Of a stretch of 64,000 nucleotides of DNA, positions 56,058 to 64,000 are shown piece by piece (positions within the stretch are counted from its first letter, which is position 1; each line of letters starts with the position of its first letter). The DNA comes from Opitutaceae bacterium (lineage in GTDB: Bacteria > Verrucomicrobiota > Verrucomicrobiia > Opitutales > Opitutaceae), in assembly GCA_024233285.1 (NCBI GenBank), contig JACKPU010000011.1, positions 1 through 64,000 of the forward strand. Direction: 5' to 3'. A program made the position numbers and the translations under genes. The notes beneath the pieces were generated by a model. The model was not told the origin of the DNA. It saw nothing but the letters and a program-made list of their open reading frames with translations, and did not search any database.

Positions 56058-58223
56058 ATGAAACGGTTATCCGCGCTGGCCCTGTCGTTGCTGATGGCGA
56101 AGTCGATGCTTGGTGCGGAGCCGCCCGCCACGCCGTTTCTCAACCGTCATCACCCGTATGAGCCGCAGGCGCCGCTGCTGACCGCGCCGGAATTTCAGGA
56201 TGTCTTGCGCGGTGCGATGATCACGGCCTCGGGTCACGATGACGAACAGCGGCCGGAGTTCGTGCACGATGGCATCAGCGATGATTCGGTGCTGTTCTGG
56301 ACCTCCAAGGAATTTCCCGCGTGGGTGCAGCTGGAGTTGCCCGAGGTGCGCGCAATCGCGCAGGTCAACCTGCAGTTGCGTTCGCCCGGCACGCACTCGT
56401 TTCAAATCGTGATTGAAGCATCGGTCGATGGGGCGGATTGGACCATGGTCTGCGATCGTCGGGCGGGCACCGGACCCTTGCCGGGTGGTGAACTTGAAGC
56501 GGTGCTGCCCGCGGCGGTGTCCGCGCGATTTTTGCGCCTGACGGTTTTGGGCGCGGCCAAGCCGGAACGTGGTCCGTATGTGATGGAGCTGTCCGCTTTC
56601 GCGCAGCCGACGCCGCGGGCGTTGCAAGGTGCGGTGGGCGACATTTACCGCCAATACGATGCGACGAACGTGCCCTTGGCGGACAGTGGGCGCGATTGGA
56701 GTGCGGCGACGTGGCGCGGCGAGCGCGTGCATGGTCAATTCGTGGTGTGGACGGCGCGCGAGTTGACGGGGTTGCGCGCGGAGGTGTCGGAAATGCGGCG
56801 AGTGTCCGAGGCGGGATCACGCGATCCCGCCCTACAAGCGACCGTGCGTTTCGTGCGCAACGTTTTGGCCGACGGCAAACTGGTCGGCGATGTGCTTGAT
56901 GATGCGGAACGGGTGGCGATGCCGGCGGGTTCGTATCGCGCCGTGTGGTTGACGGTGGAAACGCCGCGCGATGCGGTGCCGGACAATTATTCGGGTGTGC
57001 TGACGTTACGCGCGGACGGGACGGAGCCGATTGAGTTTCCGCTGACGCTTGAGGTGCTGCCGGCGACCCTGCCGGCGCCGCGCGATTGGGTGTTTCATCT
57101 CGATGTCTGGCAGCATCCGTGGTCGATCGCGCGCTGGCACGATGTGGAGCCGTGGAGCGAAGAGCATTTTGTCCTCATGCGGCCTTACATGGAGGAACTG
57201 GCCAATGCCGGGCAGAAGGTCATCACCACGACGATCACACCGAGGCCGTGGGGGAGTCGCGACTACGATGATTACGGGACGATGATCGAACACCTGAAGC
57301 TACCGGACGGTTCGTGGAAATTCGATTACGCGACGTTCGACCGCTACGTGGAATACGCGATGAGCTGCGGCATCACGGCGCAGATCAATTGCTACTCGAT
57401 GCTCACGTGGTCGGGACGCTTGGAATACACCGATGCGGCGACGGGCGATACGCTTTGGGCGATGGGCGAACCCGGCACGGCAGAATTTGCCGACTACTGG
57501 GGACCGTTTCTGCGCGACTTTGAAAGGCATCTCGCAGCGAAGGGCTGGCTGGAGATCACGCGCATCGCCGTGGATGAGGCCCCGGCCGCGATGATGAAGC
57601 CGATGCTGGAGCTTATGCGCGCCAATGCCCCGCGATTGAAAGCCGCCTTGGCCGGTAACCAAGCGCCGTCGCATTATACCGGTCTCGATCTGGCGGACTT
57701 CACGATCATTCTCGATCACGCGAGCGAGGATCTGTTGCGCGATATTGCCAATCGGCGCGCGGAGGGCCGCATCACCACGTTTTACGTTTGCCTCGATCCC
57801 AAGCGGCCGAACACCTTCGTGACCAGTCCGCCGGCCGAGAGCGTGTGGCTCGGTTACTACACCGCGGTCAACGGCTACGACGGCATGCTGCGCTGGGCGT
57901 TCACCACGTGGCCGGAAAATCCGCTGCACGAAACCCTTTATTCCGCGCACCCGTGGCGGCGTGATCTGCCGCCGGGCGATTCGTTTTTGGTCTACCCCGG
58001 CCCGCGCAGCTCGGTGCACTGGGAGATGACGCGCGACGGCATCGAGGAGTGGGAAAAACTCCGCGTGCTGCGCGCGGCGTATGGCGGTGAGTTGCCGGAA
58101 AGCCTGACCACGCGGCTCGAACGCTACCGCGATCCTAAGCAGCTCGGTGACGACGAAACGATCATCCGCGATGTCGAGGCCATGCGCGCGGGCGTTGAGA
58201 CTGAATCACGCAGACGTTTTTAA
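56058..58223 (+). CDS. GH123/DUF4091-like glycosidase with N-terminal discoidin-like domain
   Basis: 721 residues from the ATG at 56058, which gives the signal peptide MKRLSALALSLLMAKSMLGA; the frame is open from 55995. Residues about 30-190 resemble a discoidin (F5/8C) sugar-binding domain (PEFVHDGISDDSVLFW, SFQIVIEASVDGADW). The barrel from about 350 has WVFHLDVWQHPWSIARW and ITRIAVDEAP, where the Asp-Glu pair matches the catalytic DE of GH123 beta-N-acetylgalactosaminidases. A REP palindrome at 56810-56836 is read through in frame (AGSRDPALQ). Exported, so it probably works in the periplasm on GalNAc-type residues. Confidence 0.83.
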   Translation: MKRLSALALSLLMAKSMLGAEPPATPFLNRHHPYEPQAPLLTAPEFQDVLRGAMITASGHDDEQRPEFVHDGISDDSVLFWTSKEFPAWVQLELPEVRAIAQVNLQLRSPGTHSFQIVIEASVDGADWTMVCDRRAGTGPLPGGELEAVLPAAVSARFLRLTVLGAAKPERGPYVMELSAFAQPTPRALQGAVGDIYRQYDATNVPLADSGRDWSAATWRGERVHGQFVVWTARELTGLRAEVSEMRRVSEAGSRDPALQATVRFVRNVLADGKLVGDVLDDAERVAMPAGSYRAVWLTVETPRDAVPDNYSGVLTLRADGTEPIEFPLTLEVLPATLPAPRDWVFHLDVWQHPWSIARWHDVEPWSEEHFVLMRPYMEELANAGQKVITTTITPRPWGSRDYDDYGTMIEHLKLPDGSWKFDYATFDRYVEYAMSCGITAQINCYSMLTWSGRLEYTDAATGDTLWAMGEPGTAEFADYWGPFLRDFERHLAAKGWLEITRIAVDEAPAAMMKPMLELMRANAPRLKAALAGNQAPSHYTGLDLADFTIILDHASEDLLRDIANRRAEGRITTFYVCLDPKRPNTFVTSPPAESVWLGYYTAVNGYDGMLRWAFTTWPENPLHETLYSAHPWRRDLPPGDSFLVYPGPRSSVHWEMTRDGIEEWEKLRVLRAAYGGELPESLTTRLERYRDPKQLGDDETIIRDVEAMRAGVETESRRRF
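56810..56836. repeat. Single REP palindrome inside the GH123-like gene
   Basis: GGCGGGATC, CGC-type loop, GATCCCGCC then CTACA is the same unit as in the 51.5- and 53.3-kb doublets. Its 27 bases are a multiple of three and keep the frame. Confidence 0.85.
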
Positions 58224-58327
58224 CCGCAGATTACACGGATAAACACGGATGTATCGGGACGTGACCGAAGGGGTGGATGATTCCGGGAATCGATTGATTC
58301 GTGTGAATTCGTGTCCATTCGTGGTTA
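58221..58327. repeat. Imperfect long inverted repeat, ACCGCAGATTACACGGAT family
   Basis: TTAACCGCAGATTACACGGAT at the left and ATTCGTGTCCATTCGTGGTTAA at the right (in parts TCGTGTCC and TCGTGGTTAA) are imperfect complements around a central loop. It begins at the stop codon of the GH123-like gene and fills the gap to the next module. Confidence 0.7.
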
Positions 58328-58401
58328 ACAACTGATATGATTTTACGTCATGGCGCAGCGCGGGCTTGTGCTGGGGTTGGGCGGCTCTTCAACATGGGCG
58401 G

Positions 58402-59232
58402 ATGCCCCGAAGTTACCCCGCTGTTGGTGCCGCGTTGGCCGGTTTGAGTTTCGTCGCGTTGGCATCGGCCAAGGAATCGTCGCCCGTGACGATGGACACG
58501 GTTTGGTCGTATGCGGCGAGCAACCAGCCGCTCGAGGCGCAGGCGGCGTTGAGCGAGGTCGAGACCGTGGACGAACGCACCCAGGCCTTGGCCGAGGCGG
58601 TGCTGGCGATGGCGCGGCCGCCGTTGAGTGAAAGCGATTGGGCGAAGATCGAGCCGCAGCTCGCGCAGTTGGCGCAAGGGGACGACGACATCGCGGCGCA
58701 GGCCTTGTATCTGCAGGCGCGGATGCACCAAGTGCAGAAAGCCGAGCCGGATCAGGCGCGGGCCGAGGCGCTTTACGACGAATTGGCACGGCGCTGGCCG
58801 GAAAGCCATTGGACCCAATTGGGCTATGTGAAGCTGGGGCTGACCAAACTGTTTGCCGGGGATGACGCGACGCCGCCGCGGGCGCGCCTGGCGACGGCTG
58901 AAGCACTGCTGGCGAAAGTCACCGAACCGCCGTTGCGCCGCGACTTGCAGCTGCAGATCGGTTGGGCGGCCTTGGAATACGATCTGCCGCTGGATGAAGT
59001 GCTGCCGCATTTGATCGCGGCGGATGCGGTCGGTGGCTTGATGGGCATCACGCCGGAGGATTTGCTGATCCAGATCGGCGAGCTGTCGTTTCGCGCCGGC
59101 CATTTGGGTCAGGCGCAACATTATTTGGAGCGGCTGTTGGCGGAATTTCCCACCAGCACGCGCAACTACAATGTCCGCCAGCGTTTGGCTGAAATCAGGC
59201 AGGCGTTGGCGGCGCCGGGAGGTGGTGCGTGA
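58402..59232 (+). CDS. Secreted TPR-like helical repeat protein (module 2)
   Basis: 276 residues from the ATG at 58402, which starts a signal peptide (PAVGAALAGLSFVALASA, likely cut before KES); the frame is open from 58366. Helical repeats include QALYLQARMHQVQKAEPDQA and LIQIGELSFRAGHLGQAQHY, ending LAEIRQALA. The segment LPHLIAADAVGG recurs in module 3 as LPHLVAADRIGG, so the two are close paralogs. Stop overlaps the binding-protein GTG (GTGA). No catalytic motif is seen. Likely a periplasmic helper of the membrane-anchored binding protein that follows. Confidence 0.82.
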   Translation: MPRSYPAVGAALAGLSFVALASAKESSPVTMDTVWSYAASNQPLEAQAALSEVETVDERTQALAEAVLAMARPPLSESDWAKIEPQLAQLAQGDDDIAAQALYLQARMHQVQKAEPDQARAEALYDELARRWPESHWTQLGYVKLGLTKLFAGDDATPPRARLATAEALLAKVTEPPLRRDLQLQIGWAALEYDLPLDEVLPHLIAADAVGGLMGITPEDLLIQIGELSFRAGHLGQAQHYLERLLAEFPTSTRNYNVRQRLAEIRQALAAPGGGA

Positions 59233-60839
59233 AGCAGCTTTTCAGCCTGAAGATCGCGCTGCCGTTGTTCGTGCTCGGTTATCTGGTCGCGGTGTATTGG
59301 GTGTTCACCCGTTCCACCCCGATCGTGGATGAGCGCGATGTGACGATCCGGATCGCCCACTGGCAGATCGAACTGGGGCCGCCGGACGGCATTGCCGCGG
59401 TGATCAAACGCTACGAGGAACTCAACCCGAGGGTGCGGGTGAAGCAGGTGATGGTGCCGGCGACGGTTTACCGGCAGTGGATGCGGGCCAACTTTTCCGG
59501 CGGCACCGCGCCCGATATCGTCGAATACGGCGCGTGGCTGGACGGCCTGGCAGATTTGCCGGTGCGGTATTTTGATCCGTTGACGGAGGACTTGCTCGAA
59601 CCGAATCCCTACAATCAGGGCACGGTGCTCGCCGGGGTGCCGTGGATCAAAACCTTTGCCGACGAGTTGTCGGAGCAGCGGCTCAATTCGCCCGAGCCGG
59701 GACAGTATTACTGTGTGATGTTGTCGCGTGGTTCGCAGCGTTTGTTTTGCAACCGCGACCTGCTGCGCGAGATCACCGGCAGTGAGGAGCCGCCGGCGGA
59801 TTTTGCGGGGATGCGCGAGTTGTTCAAACAGGCGCAGGCCTATGGGGCGCAGCGTGGCCGGCCGGTCTATCCTTTTGCGGGCAGCCGTGACAATGTGTAT
59901 TGGTTGATGACCTTCTACATGAACGGGGTGTCGAACCGTCTGGCGCAACGTTTGGATCACAGCGGTTATCTGTCGTTGTATAGCCGGCAGACGATGTGGA
60001 CCTTTCTCAACGGCGACTGGAGTTACCAAGAGCCCGAAATGAAGGCGGGACTGGCATTGCTGGCTGAGTTGTCCGAACAGATGAAACCGGGCTACATGCA
60101 GTTCGTGCGTGATGAAGCGGTGCGGCAGTTCATCAATGGCGACGCGCTGTTCCTATTCGCCGGCACCTGGGAGGCGACCAGCCTGCGCCGGTTGGCGAGT
60201 TTCCCGGTGGATGCGTTGCGTTGTCCGCAGCCGACCAAGGACGATCCGGTGGTGGGCGAGGCCATGCTGGGTCGTTATGCCGATGGCAACAACGTCACCA
60301 GCTTTGGCTTTTATCTCAACAAGCGCACGCCGCACCGCAACGAAGCGGTGGATTTCCTGCGCTTTCTCACCAGTTACGAGGGCATCAAGTTGTTCACCGA
60401 TCACAGCGGCTGGCCGCCGAGTGTGCGCGATGTGCCGATGTCGGCGGAAGCGGCCAGCGCCCTTTCGCCGGACGACGGCTACAACTACGGCGGCCCCAAC
60501 ATTGTGGTGGGCGGCTCCACCCGGTCGGTGTTCGAACGCAACCTCCACTTGCTGACCGGCCCCAACGGCAGTGTGGACAAGTTTGCGCAGGCGATGGATG
60601 CCGACATGCGCGGGCCGGTGCGTGATGCGCTGGCGGTCGAACAACGTGCGGCGCGCTGGGCCATGCTGCCGCAGGACACGCGCATCGCCGCGCTCGGTCG
60701 TTTGGCGCAATCGCAATCGCATGATGGGGCGGCGATCCTGCGCCGGCAACGGTTGGAGGCGGCGCAAAACCTCAGCGAGGCGCGGGCGCTGCTGATCGCC
60801 CGCCAACTGCAGCGGGTGGATGCGCGTGAACGGCCGTAG
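59229..60839 (+). CDS. Membrane-anchored solute-binding protein (module 2)
   Basis: 536 residues from a GTG coupled to the TPR gene. One hydrophobic segment (ALPLFVLGYLVAVYWVF, about residues 10-26) without a lipobox should stay in the membrane. VTIRIAHWQIELGPPDG, IKRYEELNPRVRVKQVMVP and FSGGTAPDIVEYGAWL are near-identical to module 3. The binding-protein core continues to NEAVDFLRFLTSYEGIKLF, and a helical tail of about 100 residues follows, ending QLQRVDARERP. No permease is adjacent. Probably senses or presents an oligosaccharide in the periplasm together with its TPR partner. Confidence 0.87.
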   Translation: MKQLFSLKIALPLFVLGYLVAVYWVFTRSTPIVDERDVTIRIAHWQIELGPPDGIAAVIKRYEELNPRVRVKQVMVPATVYRQWMRANFSGGTAPDIVEYGAWLDGLADLPVRYFDPLTEDLLEPNPYNQGTVLAGVPWIKTFADELSEQRLNSPEPGQYYCVMLSRGSQRLFCNRDLLREITGSEEPPADFAGMRELFKQAQAYGAQRGRPVYPFAGSRDNVYWLMTFYMNGVSNRLAQRLDHSGYLSLYSRQTMWTFLNGDWSYQEPEMKAGLALLAELSEQMKPGYMQFVRDEAVRQFINGDALFLFAGTWEATSLRRLASFPVDALRCPQPTKDDPVVGEAMLGRYADGNNVTSFGFYLNKRTPHRNEAVDFLRFLTSYEGIKLFTDHSGWPPSVRDVPMSAEAASALSPDDGYNYGGPNIVVGGSTRSVFERNLHLLTGPNGSVDKFAQAMDADMRGPVRDALAVEQRAARWAMLPQDTRIAALGRLAQSQSHDGAAILRRQRLEAAQNLSEARALLIARQLQRVDARERP

Positions 60840-60929
60840 GGCGCGCACGCAAAGCAATTTTGAGTCAGCGCGGGAATTATTCCTGAGGGATTGGCTTGTC
60901 GGCCGGGCGGCGATTTTCACGATTCCTCC

Positions 60930-61748
60930 GTGCTTTCTATCCCCCTTCGCGGCCTGCGCCGCGTGATCGTGCTTGGCACCGTTGTGTTCGTGACGGCTGC
61001 GCGCGGCCTGAGCGCGTTGCCGGCGGATGCGGCGTGGCAGGAGATTTTGAACAGCGAACCCAAGCGGATCTTGAGAGATCCGGCCGGGGCGAACGAGTCC
61101 CGCGCCGCGCGGCTTGCCACGGGCGCCGCGTGGATGAGTTTGCAGCCCGCGACGGACGACAACCTCGCCAAGGCCGCGGCGATTTTCGCCGACTTGGCGC
61201 AAGGCGACGACGAGGTCGCGGCGCAGGCCGCCTATCTGCGGGCGCGACTCTGGCAGCTGCACTTTCTGCAACCGAACTATGCGCGGGCGGCCGAGCTATA
61301 TGAGGAACTGGCCGCCCGGCAGCCGCAGAGCCACTGGGCGCAGCTCGGGCTCGTCAAACTGGCGATGCTCAAACTCTACGCGCTGCCGGACGTGCCGGAT
61401 CGCCTGGCGGCGGCGGAGTCGATTCTGGCGCGGATCACCACGCCGGCGTTGCAGCGCGATCTGCACCTGCAAATCGGCCAGGCGGGTGTGATTTTGAAGG
61501 AACCGCTTTCGCGCTTTTTGCCGCACCTCGTGGCCGCGGATCGCATCGGCGGCATTTCCGGCACGGCGCGCGAGGACTTGATCGTGCAACTTGGCGAGCT
61601 GTCGATGCGCGCGGGTCTGCCGGCACAGGCGCAGGAATATTTTGAGCGATACCTGCAGGAGTATCCGAACAACGTCCGCGCTTACGCCGTCGCGGAAAGG
61701 CTGGCCGAGGCAAAGCAATTACTGGCGGCCGAGGAGGTGAAGCCATGA
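60930..61748 (+). CDS. Secreted TPR-like helical repeat protein (module 3)
   Basis: About 272 residues if the GTG at 60930 is used, giving a signal-like start (LRRVIVLGTVVFVTAARGLSA); the frame is open to a TTG at 60891 and neither start has a clear ribosome-binding site. Helical repeats such as AAYLRARLWQLHFLQPNYA and LIVQLGELSMRAGLPAQA match module 2 closely. The stop overlaps the ATG of the next gene (ATGA). Likely the same role as the module 2 protein. Tandem duplication of the two-gene unit is the simplest origin. Confidence 0.8.
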   Translation: MLSIPLRGLRRVIVLGTVVFVTAARGLSALPADAAWQEILNSEPKRILRDPAGANESRAARLATGAAWMSLQPATDDNLAKAAAIFADLAQGDDEVAAQAAYLRARLWQLHFLQPNYARAAELYEELAARQPQSHWAQLGLVKLAMLKLYALPDVPDRLAAAESILARITTPALQRDLHLQIGQAGVILKEPLSRFLPHLVAADRIGGISGTAREDLIVQLGELSMRAGLPAQAQEYFERYLQEYPNNVRAYAVAERLAEAKQLLAAEEVKP

Positions 61749-63346
61749 AAGCCGTGCGACTGCCCAAGGGCTTCGGCCTGACGCTGCTGGTCGTCGCCTA
61801 CCTGTTTTCGCTGTGGTGGGTGTTCACCCGGTCGTCGCCGATCACGGAAAAGCGCCCGGTCACGATTCGCATCGCCCACTGGCAGATCGAACGCGGTCCG
61901 CCCGAGGGCATGGAGGCCGTGATCAAGCGCTACGAGGAGCTGAACCCGCATGTGAACGTCGAGCAGCTCCTCATTCCCGGTGCGGTTTACAAGCAGTGGC
62001 TGCGCACCAATCTCGCCGGCGGCACCGGCACCGACATCCTCGAATGGGGTGCGTGGCTCGCGGGGCAGAAGGACCTGCCGGCGCGCTATTTCGAGCCGCT
62101 GACCGCCGAACTCGCGCAGCCCAATCCCTACAATGTCGGCACCTCGCAGGAAGGCGTGCCATGGGAGCGCACGTTTCACGACAACCTGATCGGCCCGCGG
62201 CGCGATTCGCCCGATCCCGGTCAAATCTATGCCGTGACCATCACCGAGGTCAGCGTGCGGTTGTTCTGCAACGTCGAGCTCTACCGCGAAATCCTCGGCG
62301 AAGAGCCGGTCTTTGAAACCTACGATCAATTTCGTCAGGCCCTCCGCCGCATCGGCGAATACGCCCGCCGCACGGGCCGGCCGCTGCACGGTCTCGCCGG
62401 CAGTCGCGACAACGGCCTGTGGCTCACGCAGAGTGTGTGGGGCGCGCCGCTGCTCGCGCTCAATCACAGTTTCGACGACGCGGGCTACCTCTATCTTTAC
62501 AACCGGCAGGTCCTGGGCGCGTTTCTGGAAGGGCGCTGGGATTATGAAAACCCCAACGTGCTGGCGGGGTTGCAACTGGTGCGCGAGCTCTCGCAATCGA
62601 TGAAGCCCGGTTATCTGCAGCTGCGACGCGACGATGCCATGCTCGAATTCTTCAGCGGCAACGCCGTGTTTCTATTCACCGGCACCTGGGATGCCACGAC
62701 CATCCGCCGCACCGCGCCGTTCGAGGTCTCGATCATGCGGTTGCCGGCGGTGCTGCCGGACGATCCCGTGGTCGGCTCCTACGTGCGCGGCCCGGCCGGC
62801 GAGGGCATGGGCGAAACCGCCATGGCGATGTATCTCAACAACAGCAGCCCGCACAAGCAGGAGGCCATCGATTTTCTGAAGTTTCTGACCAGCGTGGAGG
62901 GTAATCAAATCTTCGCCGAGCACAGCCTGTGGCTGCCGGCCATCACCGGTGCGGAGATTCCCGAACCGATTCGCAATTTCCGTTCCTACCGGCAGGGCTA
63001 TGCACTCGGGCAGGCACCGTATGATCTGATCGGCTCGGAGGTCTCGATGCAGTGGGACCAGAACTTCCACCTGCTCTCCGGCGAAAACGGCAGCGTGGAG
63101 AAATTTGCCGCGCAACTTGATCGCGTGATGCCCGCGGCCATTCGCGCCGATCTGGAAAACGAGGCGCGCAATACGCTCATCCTCGTCAAACCGCAGGACT
63201 CATTGATTGTCGCCCACGCCCAATTGGCCGACGAGACACCGGAAGGCGCGCGACACCGCGGACGTCAGCACGAAATGGAAATGGGCCAGACCATGTCCGA
63301 GGGTCTCGCGTTTCAGATGAAGCTGCAGTTGGAGCGGACGAGGTGA
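61745..63346 (+). CDS. Membrane-anchored solute-binding protein (module 3)
   Basis: 533 residues. The N-terminal helix (FGLTLLVVAYLFSLWWVF) has no Cys for lipidation. VTIRIAHWQIERGPPEG, IKRYEELNPHVNVEQLLIP and LAGGTGTDILEWGAWLAG parallel module 2. QEAIDFLKFLTSVEGNQIF is the C-lobe helix, and the tail after residue 440 is helical and charged, ending MKLQLERTR. It lies next to its paralog with the order TPR, binding protein, TPR, binding protein. The gene ends 36 bases before a convergent gene. Confidence 0.87.
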   Translation: MKAVRLPKGFGLTLLVVAYLFSLWWVFTRSSPITEKRPVTIRIAHWQIERGPPEGMEAVIKRYEELNPHVNVEQLLIPGAVYKQWLRTNLAGGTGTDILEWGAWLAGQKDLPARYFEPLTAELAQPNPYNVGTSQEGVPWERTFHDNLIGPRRDSPDPGQIYAVTITEVSVRLFCNVELYREILGEEPVFETYDQFRQALRRIGEYARRTGRPLHGLAGSRDNGLWLTQSVWGAPLLALNHSFDDAGYLYLYNRQVLGAFLEGRWDYENPNVLAGLQLVRELSQSMKPGYLQLRRDDAMLEFFSGNAVFLFTGTWDATTIRRTAPFEVSIMRLPAVLPDDPVVGSYVRGPAGEGMGETAMAMYLNNSSPHKQEAIDFLKFLTSVEGNQIFAEHSLWLPAITGAEIPEPIRNFRSYRQGYALGQAPYDLIGSEVSMQWDQNFHLLSGENGSVEKFAAQLDRVMPAAIRADLENEARNTLILVKPQDSLIVAHAQLADETPEGARHRGRQHEMEMGQTMSEGLAFQMKLQLERTR

Positions 63347-63373
63347 CGGCGCGGGGCTCCGGGAGGCGGTCCG

Positions 63374-63393
63374 GCCCGACCGTCAAGTCGGGC
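63374..63393. terminator. Hairpin between convergent genes
   Basis: GCCCGAC, a 6-base loop and GTCGGGC form a perfect 7-bp GC-rich stem that includes the stop codon of the minus-strand gene. There is no T-tract, so it is only a candidate bidirectional terminator. Confidence 0.45.
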
Positions 63394-64000
63394 TGACGGG
63401 GATGAAGTCAGCTGGGTTTTCGACGACGACGTCACCCTGCTGATTCTGCTGCTGTTGCTGCTGATTTTGCGTCTGCCCTTGGTCCTGCGGCAGAGGTTGC
63501 TGCTGATTTTGGTTACCCAAGATCGCGTTAATCTGGGCGGCGTTGCTCGTGTTTGAGCCATTCAAGGCCGGATTATTGGACGCCTGATTCAGGGTTTGGG
63601 TCACGGTCCCGGCGGCCTGCGGACTGGCCGCGACGATCGTCTCGTTGGTGGCGGCGGAGTAGGCGTTGGCCATCACCTGCACGGCGGCTTGGGGGGCGGC
63701 TTGGTAGACCACGGGATTGGTCACGACTTGCGTCACACTGACAGCGATTTGGGCGACGGTTTGTGGAGCAGCCTGCTGGACGGCCGGCTGGACGATGATC
63801 CGGGCGGCGGTGGCGGCCACGTTGGCGGTCTGACCGGGAGCATTGTTTGAAACGCTTTGGGCTCCGACAGCTTGCACGGATTGTGACGCCAATTGCGCCG
63901 CCGCAGCCGGGTTGGTTTGCGCGAGGCGTTCGGCCGTGGTGACGGCGGACTGTGCGACATTGGCAATCACAGTCGGGTTGTTGGTCGCGACCGCGACCTG
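63383..64000 (-). CDS. Ala/Gln/Asn-rich repetitive protein, N-terminal part outside the window
   Basis: The frame is open to the right edge, so only the last 205 or so residues are visible. The sequence is made of irregular repeats rich in Ala, Gln, Val and Asn (VAQSAVTTAERLAQTNPAAA, PAVQQAAPQTVAQIA, PQAAVQVMANAYSAATN) and then a Gln-run tail ending FIPVSPT. A helical or fibrous extracellular or cell-envelope protein is possible. No family is recognised and no function is claimed. Confidence 0.7.
   Translation of the reverse strand, partial: QVAVATNNPTVIANVAQSAVTTAERLAQTNPAAAAQLASQSVQAVGAQSVSNNAPGQTANVAATAARIIVQPAVQQAAPQTVAQIAVSVTQVVTNPVVYQAAPQAAVQVMANAYSAATNETIVAASPQAAGTVTQTLNQASNNPALNGSNTSNAAQINAILGNQNQQQPLPQDQGQTQNQQQQQQNQQGDVVVENPADFIPVSPT

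Noticed and set aside
1..64000. CRISPR arrays, prophage genes, insertion-sequence transposases or rRNA operons
   Set aside because: None was seen. The repeats present are dispersed palindromes or single pairs without regular spacers, and no transposase-like gene was found.

Overview
The window looks like a high-GC Verrucomicrobiota chromosome, most likely Opitutaceae or a close relative. This rests on a TonB-dependent receptor with the LSPF motif just after its signal peptide, a one-piece tmRNA whose tag ends in NYEEMPLAA, weak or absent Shine-Dalgarno sequences, and a dense carbohydrate-degradation repertoire (sulfatase plus formylglycine-generating enzyme, heparinase II/III-like lyases, sialidase-fold hydrolases, GH2, GH106-like and GH123-like enzymes, Gfo/Idh/MocA oxidoreductases, SSS symporters). 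Taxonomy is inferred from these features and not from a marker tree.

Layout. 1-7.4 kb: the 3' part of an enolase-superfamily sugar-acid dehydratase, an aldo/keto reductase, a TPR protein translationally coupled to a membrane-anchored solute-binding protein, a heparinase-like lyase and a GntR-type regulator with a broken frame. 7.4-19.3 kb: a sialate O-acetylesterase-like gene and a YeiH transporter on the minus strand. On the plus strand follow a DapA/NanA-family aldolase, a TonB receptor, a sialidase-like gene, a second esterase, an SSS symporter, a Gfo/Idh oxidoreductase, an SDR and a NagB-like deaminase. This order suggests acylated amino-sugar or sialic-acid use. From about 11.9 to 18.4 kb nearly every gene is split by indels, some in homopolymers, so sequence error is at least as likely as decay. 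19.4-26.9 kb: an alpha/beta hydrolase and two large PAS-containing sensor kinases. 27-32 kb: an ABC sugar importer (binding protein and two permeases) with a convergent GH2 enzyme.

32.2-38.1 kb: a DUF2256 zinc ribbon, a renalase-like flavoprotein, a GIY-YIG nuclease flanked by a 60-bp direct repeat next to ssrA, a class C beta-lactamase-fold hydrolase, an SSS symporter and a degenerate duplicate of the hydrolase 5' region. 38.1-51.5 kb: two minus-strand hydrolases and a tightly overlapping seven-gene operon (oxidoreductase, unknown helical protein, two permeases, lipoprotein binding protein, unknown beta protein, heparinase-like lyase). 51.5-58.2 kb: FGGY kinase, FGE, sulfatase and a GH123/DUF4091 protein. 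58.4-63.3 kb: two more TPR plus binding-protein modules in tandem. 63.4-64 kb: the end of an Ala/Gln-rich protein that runs off the edge.

The genes appear to cooperate in cutting, desulfating, deacetylating, importing and catabolising complex acidic or amino-sugar glycans. The most unusual element is the thrice-repeated two-gene module of a secreted TPR-like protein and a solute-binding protein with an uncleaved N-terminal anchor, never next to permeases. Palindromic REP doublets occur between genes and also in frame inside at least two coding sequences.
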